This document shows positions 8,779-16,861 of a stretch of 64,000 bases of DNA, in pieces. The notes under the pieces were generated by a model. The model made no database searches. It had not been told where the DNA came from and saw only the letters and a program-made list of their open reading frames with translations. Position numbers and translations under genes: made by a program. Within the stretch, counting starts at the first letter, position 1. The number at the start of each line of letters is the position of its first letter. Source of the DNA: Luteimonas panaciterrae (GTDB taxonomy: Bacteria > Pseudomonadota > Gammaproteobacteria > Xanthomonadales > Xanthomonadaceae); NCBI RefSeq assembly GCF_020511115.1, contig NZ_JAJAVH010000008.1, positions 301,932 to 365,931 of the forward strand, in the 5' to 3' direction.

Positions 8779-9231
8779 ATGAACACCGCGATGAACATGA
8801 TGCCCATGGCCAACATGCCGATGCCGGGCATGTCCGCCATGCCGATGGCCACGATGATGCCGATGATGTGCCACATGGATTGCTCCATGACCGCCGACGG
8901 CATGATGTGCGTGATGAAGCCCGCCCAGGGCACCACCATGGACATGATGAAAGACTGCTGCGACATGATGATGTCGATGATGGCCAGCGGCACCCCGTGC
9001 GGCATGATGTGCGGTGGCATGCCGATGATGTCCTGCTGCGGCATGCCGATGATGCCGAAGATGACCTGCAAGATGGAGTCGCAGGGCATGGTCTGCATGA
9101 TGATGCCGACCGGCATGATGAGCATGGATATGCTGAAGATGTGCTGCGACAACATGAACCGCATGATGGGCTGCGGCATGCCAATGACCATGATGTGCGG
9201 CAGCATGCCGATGATGGTCTGCATGCACTGA
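8779..9231 (+). CDS. Met/Cys-rich repeat protein, putative metal binder
   Basis: A 150-residue protein with 57 Met and 16 Cys residues by direct count. It contains two tandem degenerate units, about residues 30-86 and 95-148, sharing the pattern C-x-M...GM-x-C-x-M...MDM-(M/L)-K-x-CCD...MMCG-x-MPMM-x-C. The CC pairs at 60-61, 86-87 and 122-123 and the many MxM and CxxxC spacings are the sort of soft-ligand array expected to bind Cu(I), Ag(I) or similar ions. No signal peptide or membrane segment is obvious, so it may be cytoplasmic. The ATG at 8779 follows a GACAGGA ribosome site. A strong terminator follows at 9273, so it is probably monocistronic. Function is inferred from composition only. 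Confidence 0.75.
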   Translation: MNTAMNMMPMANMPMPGMSAMPMATMMPMMCHMDCSMTADGMMCVMKPAQGTTMDMMKDCCDMMMSMMASGTPCGMMCGGMPMMSCCGMPMMPKMTCKMESQGMVCMMMPTGMMSMDMLKMCCDNMNRMMGCGMPMTMMCGSMPMMVCMH

Positions 9232-9272
9232 AAACATCAGGTCCCGCGCCTTACGCGCGCCCGTGAAGAAAG

Positions 9273-9297
9273 CGGCCCCTCGCGGGCCGTTTTTTTG
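9273..9297 (+). terminator. Rho-independent terminator
   Basis: CGGCCC, five-base loop, GGGCCG followed by a run of eight T. It ends the transcript of the Met/Cys-rich gene before the MoxR gene. Confidence 0.85.
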
Positions 9298-9363
9298 TTT
9301 CGTGACGGCGGTGTTCGGACGCGTTAGCTTAGTCTGCGTCCTCTCCCTCGCCGCACCGACGCC

Positions 9364-10209
9364 ATGACCTTCCTGGGCACCGACACCTACGTCAGCACCG
9401 CCGATCTCAGCCTCGCGGTCAATGCCGCCATCACCCTGCAGCGCCCGCTGCTGATCAAGGGCGAACCGGGCACCGGCAAGACGCTGCTGGCCGAGGAACT
9501 GGCCCGGTCGATCGGCGCCCGCCTGATCACCTGGCACATCAAGTCCACCACCAAGGCGCATCAGGGCTTGTACGAATACGACGCGGTGAGCCGCCTGCGC
9601 GATTCCCAGCTCGGCGTCGAGGGCGTGCACGACGTGCGCAACTACCTGCGCCGCGGCAAGCTCTGGGAGGCGTTCGAGACTGATCATCGCGCCGTACTGC
9701 TGATCGACGAGATCGACAAGGCCGACATCGAGTTCCCCAACGATCTTCTGCAGGAACTCGACCGCATGGAGTTCTACGTCTACGAGACCGACGAAACCGT
9801 GCGCGCGCGGCATCGCCCGATCGTGCTGATCACCTCCAACAATGAGAAGGAGCTGCCGGATGCGTTCCTGCGCCGCTGCTTCTTCCACTACATCGCATTC
9901 CCGGACGCAGCGACGCTCACGAAGATCGTCGACGTGCACTTCCCCGGCATCGAGCGCAATCTCGTCGAGGAAGCGCTGGCCGTGTTCTTCCAATTGCGCG
10001 AAGTGCCGGGCATCAAGAAGAAGCCCTCCACGTCCGAACTGATCGACTGGCTGAAGCTGTTGCTGGCCGACCGCATTCCCGCCTCGGCGCTGCGCGAGCA
10101 CGACCCGGCCAAGGCGATTCCGCCGCTGTATGGCGCGCTGCTGAAGAACGAGCAGGACGTGCAGTTGCTGGAGAAACTCGCCTTCATGCATCGCCGGCAG
10201 GCGCGCTAG
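9364..10209 (+). CDS. MoxR-type AAA+ ATPase
   Basis: A 281-residue AAA+ ATPase of the MoxR/CoxD class. Walker A is GEPGTGKT (residues 33-40), Walker B is LLIDEIDKAD (about 112-121), and the sensor-1 region is VLITSNNEKELPDAFLRRC. MoxR ATPases work with VWA-domain partners as chaperones that activate or insert cofactors into target complexes. Twelve bases downstream is a VWA protein gene, the expected partner. The real client is not visible in the neighbourhood, since no dehydrogenase genes are adjacent. Confidence 0.9.
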   Translation: MTFLGTDTYVSTADLSLAVNAAITLQRPLLIKGEPGTGKTLLAEELARSIGARLITWHIKSTTKAHQGLYEYDAVSRLRDSQLGVEGVHDVRNYLRRGKLWEAFETDHRAVLLIDEIDKADIEFPNDLLQELDRMEFYVYETDETVRARHRPIVLITSNNEKELPDAFLRRCFFHYIAFPDAATLTKIVDVHFPGIERNLVEEALAVFFQLREVPGIKKKPSTSELIDWLKLLLADRIPASALREHDPAKAIPPLYGALLKNEQDVQLLEKLAFMHRRQAR

Positions 10210-10221
10210 AGGCGGGCGGCG

Positions 10222-11397
<1,176 letters not shown>

Positions 11398-11678
11398 ATC
11401 AACTCAAGGTCCGGCGTAGCCATGTCGAGGAATTGCTGGCACAGCATGACCGACTAATTCGCCACGCTTAACATCGCCCCGGCGATTACCAACAGGCCCG
11501 TAATGGAAAAGGCCAATGATGCTTTCATGCAAAACGATTCTAATCGAGACATCTTGATACTGGCGGACGCGGCGTATCCCGCAATGGAATTCTCTGCCAC
11601 AGGGCCGCAAAGCCGCCACGAAACACCAATGCGAAACGCGTAAATTCCGCGTAATTTCTGACATTTCTGGACAATTCC
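11398..11678. other. Intergenic region, no gene seen
   Basis: A 281-base gap with visibly lower GC than the flanking operon, leading into the atypical orphan gene. No strong promoter or RNA structure was recognised. Confidence 0.4.
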
Positions 11679-12662
11679 ATGCCCGATATATCTTCCTATC
11701 ATTGGCGCCCGGGCCTTGGACCCTCTGAAATTGCATTGCAGCGCCTGCACCAACACTTTCCTCGGCCGCGGACGCCCATGGGAGAAGCCTGGTTCATGTC
11801 CGAAACGCGGCGGATGTTCGACGCGTTGATGACCGACAATCCAGCAGGATGGCCTCGCAATGAGCTTGCGGACGCTTTGTCGGAGCTCACCTCGGGCCCG
11901 AGCTCTTTCGGCCATATGAAGGAATGGAGCGAGTGGCTTCCCTATTTGATCGCGCGCATTACACCACTAGTTGGCCCATGGGAGCCTTGTGACATTTATG
12001 GATCCCTAGTCAGCGCGATCATGGTGCATTACCCGGACGGCGAAGCTGAGTACCACTACCCGCAATTCCGCAAGGATTTGCTGGCTACCGTGGGCCGCGC
12101 CTTGTTTCAATCGCATCTATGGCATGACAACCAGATCATTCCCGGCGGCACACTGATTACTCTGGGACGCACCACCAACGGTTATCAGTTCTGCCCCGAA
12201 GGCAGCTTTTCGGCAGCGCTGTTCTTCGTCGCAAAATATCTGGACTCGCCATCGATTGCCGGCTGGCTTTCCTCTGTAGTATCCATCGAAGACATCCTTT
12301 GGCGCGCAAATTGGCTCGTCTGGCTATCTGGTTCCAGCTCCTTGCTGCTGGAAGAGGGTATGCAACCCGCCAATCTCGGTAACGACTGGAATAGTCCGTG
12401 CTGGTGGAATTCCTGGTCGATCAAGGGAACCATACCTGAGGACGGCAACCATCTCCGCCTCATCGAAACTCCGTTTCTGGGGCCCGCGAAACAAGCAGCC
12501 CTGAAAGATGCCATTTACGCCACCATCCGGGCGTTAGACTTGGTCAAGTGGAGAAACGAGCTGTCCGAAGCGGGCACAACCCATGGTGTCAACCTGGATT
12601 TTGCTTTATGGCAGTACGACGAAGCCGTTCGCCATATCGTCCTTCGTTATGGGCTGGATTGA
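11679..12662 (+). CDS. Orphan hypothetical protein of atypical composition
   Basis: A 327-residue protein rich in Trp and Pro (for example MKEWSEWLPYLI, NDWNSPCWWNSW) that matches no family I can name. It has no signal peptide and no clear membrane segment. Codon choice includes many A/T-ending codons, unlike the strongly GC3-biased neighbours, which suggests recent acquisition. A bidirectional terminator separates it from the convergent rpoH. Its size and isolation would fit a cargo or immunity-type gene, but nothing in the sequence proves that. Confidence 0.7.
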   Translation: MPDISSYHWRPGLGPSEIALQRLHQHFPRPRTPMGEAWFMSETRRMFDALMTDNPAGWPRNELADALSELTSGPSSFGHMKEWSEWLPYLIARITPLVGPWEPCDIYGSLVSAIMVHYPDGEAEYHYPQFRKDLLATVGRALFQSHLWHDNQIIPGGTLITLGRTTNGYQFCPEGSFSAALFFVAKYLDSPSIAGWLSSVVSIEDILWRANWLVWLSGSSSLLLEEGMQPANLGNDWNSPCWWNSWSIKGTIPEDGNHLRLIETPFLGPAKQAALKDAIYATIRALDLVKWRNELSEAGTTHGVNLDFALWQYDEAVRHIVLRYGLD

Positions 12663-12682
12663 GTGACTTTGTACAAATAAAA

Positions 12683-12706
12683 ACGGCCCGGTGTGATCCG
12701 GGCCGT
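12683..12706. terminator. Bidirectional terminator between convergent genes
   Basis: ACGGCCCGG, six-base loop, CCGGGCCGT: a perfect nine-base-pair stem with A-rich sequence on the left flank and T-containing sequence on the right. It lies between the orphan gene and rpoH, which converge here. Confidence 0.75.
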
Positions 12707-12732
12707 TCATCTGTCTATATTGGTACAACGGC

Positions 12733-13620
<888 letters not shown>

Positions 13621-13621
13621 A

Positions 13622-13648
13622 TTAGCAGTGAGCACCTATGACTGCTAA
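13622..13648 (-). promoter_or_regulatory. Leader hairpin before rpoH start
   Basis: TTAGCAGT and ACTGCTAA form a perfect eight-base-pair stem around an eleven-base loop that, on the mRNA strand, contains the Shine-Dalgarno-like AGGTG. The stem ends one base before the ATG at 13620. A second perfect seven-base-pair inverted repeat (GCGTTCC/GGAACGC) lies further upstream at 13668-13687. Together they could form a structured 5' leader. Confidence 0.45.
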
Positions 13649-13774
13649 GGGACAGGAAAGTTCCCCAGCGTTCCGTTAATGGAACGCCCGGGCGCTTTTC
13701 GGAGGCTTGAGCAGTCTCGACGATGCAGTCGGGGAGGTCAGACAGCGGAGAGGGGCGGCAGGTTCCAGCCACTT

Positions 13775-13820
13775 GATTCATTTCTATATTTCCATTATGG
13801 TCGAAATATGGAAACGAATC
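13775..13820 (+). promoter_or_regulatory. Putative ArsR operator over arsR start
   Basis: Two 18-base arms (13775-13792 and 13803-13820) match as inverted repeats at 16 of 18 positions around a ten-base spacer. The core TATATTTC...GAAATAT resembles known ArsR/SmtB operators. The right arm includes the arsR start codon and its first four codons. Confidence 0.65.
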
Positions 13821-14137
13821 AAGCCGCCAGCCTTCTCGCCGCCCTTGCCCAGGAGACCCGCCTCTCCGTGTTCCGCCTGCTGGTCGAGCAGGGCCCCGCC
13901 GGCCTGCCCGCGGGCCGGATCGCCGAGCGCCTGGAGATCAGTCCGGCCACGCTCTCCTTCCATTTGAAGGAGCTGACCAACGCCGGACTCACCCAGTCCC
14001 GGCAGGACGGCCGGTTCGTCATCTATTCGGCCAATTTCCCGGCGATGGACGGGCTGCTGCGCTTCCTCACCGACAACTGCTGCGCCGGCTCCTCGTGCGA
14101 GGTCTCCGACGCGGCCTGCAAGACCGCCGCCACCTGA
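13808..14137 (+). CDS. arsR: ArsR family arsenite-responsive repressor
   Basis: A 109-residue winged-helix repressor. The recognition helix region is RLEISPATLSFHLKEL (about 41-56), followed by a beta-wing (QSRQDGRFVIYS). The usual ELCVC metal site of E. coli ArsR is absent. Instead Cys91, Cys92, Cys97 and Cys104 cluster at the C-terminus, the arrangement described for Acidithiobacillus-type ArsR, where three C-terminal cysteines bind As(III). It heads an operon of arsenic genes, and an 18-base palindrome overlaps its start, indicating autoregulation. The ATG at 13808 is the only start consistent with family length. Confidence 0.9.
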   Translation: METNQAASLLAALAQETRLSVFRLLVEQGPAGLPAGRIAERLEISPATLSFHLKELTNAGLTQSRQDGRFVIYSANFPAMDGLLRFLTDNCCAGSSCEVSDAACKTAAT

Positions 14138-14165
14138 CCACCCGTCCACCCGATCTGAGGCCTCC

Positions 14166-14612
14166 ATGAAACGCCTGCACGTGCATGTCTCCGTCAAGAA
14201 TCTCTCCGACAGCATCCGCTTCTATTCGGGGCTGTTCGCCACCGCACCCACCGTGCAGAAGGACGACTACGCCAAATGGATGCTCGACGATCCGCGCGTG
14301 AACTTCGCCATCTCCACGCGCACCGACGCCACCGGCGTGAACCACCTCGGCATCCAGGCCGAGAATGCCGAGGAGCTGGCGGAAATTCAGGCGCGCGCGG
14401 CGACCGCCGATCTGGGCGGTGATGCCGAGCCGGGAGCGAATTGCTGCTACGCCCGCTCCGACAAGCACTGGCTGGAGGATCCGCAAGGCGTGGTGTGGGA
14501 AGCGTTCCACACGATGGGCGATATTCCCGTCTATGGCGAGGGACGCAACGGCGCCGAAGCCGCGAACGCCTCCACCTGCGGCACCGATTCACGCGCCAGC
14601 TGCTGCCGATGA
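14166..14612 (+). CDS. arsI: ArsI-like C-As lyase (VOC fold)
   Basis: A 148-residue vicinal-oxygen-chelate (glyoxalase/dioxygenase) protein. In ArsI these enzymes use Fe(II) and O2 to cleave the carbon-arsenic bond of trivalent organoarsenicals such as methylarsenite and roxarsone(III). Predicted metal ligands are His5, His60 and Glu112, and the diagnostic vicinal cysteine pair that binds the arsenical is Cys93-Cys94 (ANCCYARSDK). A Cys-containing tail ends in CCR. It follows arsR by 28 bases, and its stop overlaps the next start by four bases (ATGA). Confidence 0.85.
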   Translation: MKRLHVHVSVKNLSDSIRFYSGLFATAPTVQKDDYAKWMLDDPRVNFAISTRTDATGVNHLGIQAENAEELAEIQARAATADLGGDAEPGANCCYARSDKHWLEDPQGVVWEAFHTMGDIPVYGEGRNGAEAANASTCGTDSRASCCR

Positions 14613-15061
14613 ACATCCGACCGGCCACGCCTCAGGACGAGGAGCGCATCCGCGATCTGCTCGCGGACGCGCATCTGCCGGTTCTGGATCTTGATCAGAA
14701 CGCTCCCGATCAGAGCCGGGTCGAGTTCCTCGTCGCCGAGGGCGCGGACGGCATCGTCGGCGCGGTCGGCCTGCAGGCATTTGGAAACGTGGGCCTGCTA
14801 CGTTCGCTCGTGCTGGCGCCTTCGATCCGCGGCGCGGGCCACGGCTCCCGACTGCTCGCCGCCCTGGAAACGACGGCACGCGATCGTGGCGTGGGCGAAC
14901 TTCTGCTGCTGACCGAAACCGCCGCACCGTTCTTTTCCAAACACGGCTACGTCGTCGCCGATCGCGGCGCCGCACCGGCATCCATTCGGGAGACCGCGGA
15001 ATTCCGCGCGCTGTGTCCCGCCACCGCCACCTGCATGTCCAAACGACTCGCAACGCCATGA
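14609..15061 (+). CDS. GNAT N-acetyltransferase, ArsN-like
   Basis: A 150-residue GNAT-fold acetyltransferase. The acetyl-CoA loop is RGAGHGSRLL (about residues 74-83), preceded by the beta4 strand LLRSLVLAPSI and followed by ELLLLTETAAPFFSKHGY. ArsN-type acetyltransferases found in ars operons acetylate arsenical antibiotics such as arsinothricin. The position, coupled on both sides by ATGA overlaps to arsI and arsC, supports such a role, but the substrate is inferred from context only. Confidence 0.8.
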   Translation: MNIRPATPQDEERIRDLLADAHLPVLDLDQNAPDQSRVEFLVAEGADGIVGAVGLQAFGNVGLLRSLVLAPSIRGAGHGSRLLAALETTARDRGVGELLLLTETAAPFFSKHGYVVADRGAAPASIRETAEFRALCPATATCMSKRLATP

Positions 15062-15552
15062 GCAAACCCACCTACAACATCCTGTTTCTCTGTACCGGCA
15101 ACAGCGCCCGCAGCATCATGGCCGAAGGCCTGGTCACCAAATTGAGCGAAGGCCGTTTCCACGGATTCAGCGCCGGCAGCCAGCCGGCCGGACAGGTCAA
15201 TCCGCTCGCGCTCGAGACCCTGGAAGACCTGGGTTGCGACACTTCCGGCATGCACAGCAAGAGCTGGGACGTCTATGCCGAACCCGGCGCGCCGCAGATG
15301 GATTTCATCATCACCGTTTGCGACAACGCCGCCGGCGAAGCCTGTCCCTACTGGCCAGGACAACCGATGACCGCGCATTGGGGATTCGCCGATCCTTCGC
15401 ACGTGGAAGGTGACGAGGCCACGCGTCGCGCCGCGTTCGCGAAGACGGCGCAGGCCATCGCGCATCGCATCCGGCTGTTCCTCAGCCTGCCGCTGGAGAA
15501 GCTCGACCGCCTGGCGCTGCACAACGAGATCAAGGCCATCGGGCATGTCTGA
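15058..15552 (+). CDS. arsC: Arsenate reductase, LMW-phosphatase type
   Basis: A 164-residue enzyme of the low-molecular-weight tyrosine phosphatase fold that reduces arsenate to arsenite. The P-loop CTGNSARS starts with the nucleophilic Cys12. Further cysteines at 60, 88 and 96 (TVCDNAAGEAC) provide the resolving thiols. DPSHVEGDE contains the general acid Asp. The ATG overlaps the preceding stop codon (ATGA), and its own stop overlaps the aquaporin start by eight bases, so translation is coupled. Confidence 0.9.
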   Translation: MSKPTYNILFLCTGNSARSIMAEGLVTKLSEGRFHGFSAGSQPAGQVNPLALETLEDLGCDTSGMHSKSWDVYAEPGAPQMDFIITVCDNAAGEACPYWPGQPMTAHWGFADPSHVEGDEATRRAAFAKTAQAIAHRIRLFLSLPLEKLDRLALHNEIKAIGHV

Positions 15553-16258
15553 TGTCGCATTGTCGCGACGCCTGCTCGCGGAAGGGTTCGGCACCGCGTT
15601 CCTGCTGGCGATCGTGGTCGGTTCGGGCGTCATGGCCGAACGGTTGTCCACGGGCAACGTCGCGCTCGCACTGCTGGCGAACGCACTCGCGACTGGCGCG
15701 GGATTGTTCGCGCTGATCCAGATGCTGGCGCCGGTGTCGGGCGCGCATTTCAACCCGGCCGTGTCGCTGGCGATGCTGTTGCGCGGCGAACTCTCTGCCC
15801 GCGATGCACTTGCCTATGGCGCGATACAGATCGCCGGTGCGCTGATCGGCGTGGCGGCCGCGCACGCGATGTTCGATCTGTCGCTGTTCTCGCTTTCGCA
15901 GCATCCGCGCGAAGGATTCTCCCAGGCGTGGAGCGAGTTCGTCGCCACGTTCGGATTGCTGCTGGTGATCTTCGGTGCGAGCCGTCAGGGCACGATGTCG
16001 GTGGCGCTGGCGGTGGCGGCGTATATCGCGTCCGCCTACTGGTTCACCGCGTCCACCTCGTTCGCCAATCCGGCCGTCACGCTGGCGCGGGCGCTGACCG
16101 ACACGTTCGCTGGCATCCGGCCGTCCGATGCGCCGATCTTCGTCCTCGCGCAGTTCGTCGCGACGTTCGCGGCGGTTTTCGTCGGAAGAGTGTTGTTCCC
16201 ACTTTCTGGGGAAGATAGTCATATAGGCCGGCGGCATAGGCCAGATGCACGTCATTGA
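15545..16258 (+). CDS. MIP family channel (AqpS-like) of the ars operon
   Basis: A 237-residue aquaporin/aquaglyceroporin with six predicted membrane segments and both half-helix signatures, HFNPAVS (NPA at 70-72) and FANPAVT (175-177). In several bacteria an ars-linked aquaglyceroporin (AqpS) replaces an arsenite pump, letting arsenite produced by ArsC leave down its gradient. The last roughly 18 residues (from about 219) are unlike a channel C-terminus and read into sequence whose opposite strand is a methyltransferase remnant. The original end may therefore have been lost at a recombination junction near 16195. The core channel is complete. Confidence 0.85.
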   Translation: MSDVALSRRLLAEGFGTAFLLAIVVGSGVMAERLSTGNVALALLANALATGAGLFALIQMLAPVSGAHFNPAVSLAMLLRGELSARDALAYGAIQIAGALIGVAAAHAMFDLSLFSLSQHPREGFSQAWSEFVATFGLLLVIFGASRQGTMSVALAVAAYIASAYWFTASTSFANPAVTLARALTDTFAGIRPSDAPIFVLAQFVATFAAVFVGRVLFPLSGEDSHIGRRHRPDARH

Positions 16259-16520
16259 ACGAGATTCCTTCCTTGAGGACGTCGCGCACGCTGCAATACG
16301 TCGTCTCGACGCAATGCACTCCATAAGTGGAACGCACTCTCGATAGGCTTTCGGAATCCTGATCTGCCGCGATCACATGAACGCGCCGGGTCTTGTCGCT
16401 TCCGAATACTCGGCTTCGCGAAGATGCCCACATGCCAATGACAGGCAGCGAACTGATTGCCGATACGCGGTGAACGGACGATATTGACCCGCGCCGCTTG
16501 CGCAGTGATCAAATTCTCAA
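16195..16520 (-). pseudogene. Class I SAM methyltransferase remnant
   Basis: On the minus strand, characteristic methyltransferase segments appear in different frames. ARVNIVRSPRIGNQFAACH is in one frame, LACGHLREAEYSEATR in a second, and RRVHVIAADQDSESL through DVHLAYAAGLYDYLPQKV in a third. Reading across these frames gives the glycine-rich SAM motif, the acidic motif II (DQD) and the AGLYDYL region of a class I methyltransferase, so at least two frameshifts have destroyed the gene. The left end abuts and overlaps the aquaporin gene; traces may extend to about 16600. Limits are approximate. Confidence 0.6.
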
Positions 16521-16718
16521 ATCGGAATGGATTCAGCGAGCGTCTTGCGTTTGACGAAACGCATCACAAGGGAGTCGATGAGATTGACTCGCAGTCGCCG
16601 TAGATGACTTGGCACAATCCCTGTGCGCATATGCAGCCAGCATAGTAAGTGCGTTTTTCCCGCGCTCCCGACACTCTCTTCAATCGTTGCAGGACTGCAC
16701 TTTGAATACGAATGCCTA

Positions 16719-16857
16719 TCGCACTTCGAATTCGTGGATGCGCGCAGCCACATCGCTGCCCTACATCGGCGTGGTGATGTTGAACCTTACATAGCGCGCC
16801 GACTACGTCGTGATCGCATGCGTGCTGGCGTCACGAGTGTCGGCGTTGATGTGGCAT
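16719..16857 (-). pseudogene. Degenerate copy of F5/8C (discoidin) domain end
   Basis: The minus-strand translation matches the last roughly 44 codons of the GH18-like gene that ends at 19231. Shared blocks are DxSTHAITT, SARYV, NITTP and AARIxEFEVR followed by a stop. Two in-frame TAG stops interrupt it (one where the intact copy has a Gln codon), so it is a dead duplicate. It lies directly downstream of the DUF11/GEVED gene. Confidence 0.75.
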
Positions 16858-16861
16858 AGCC

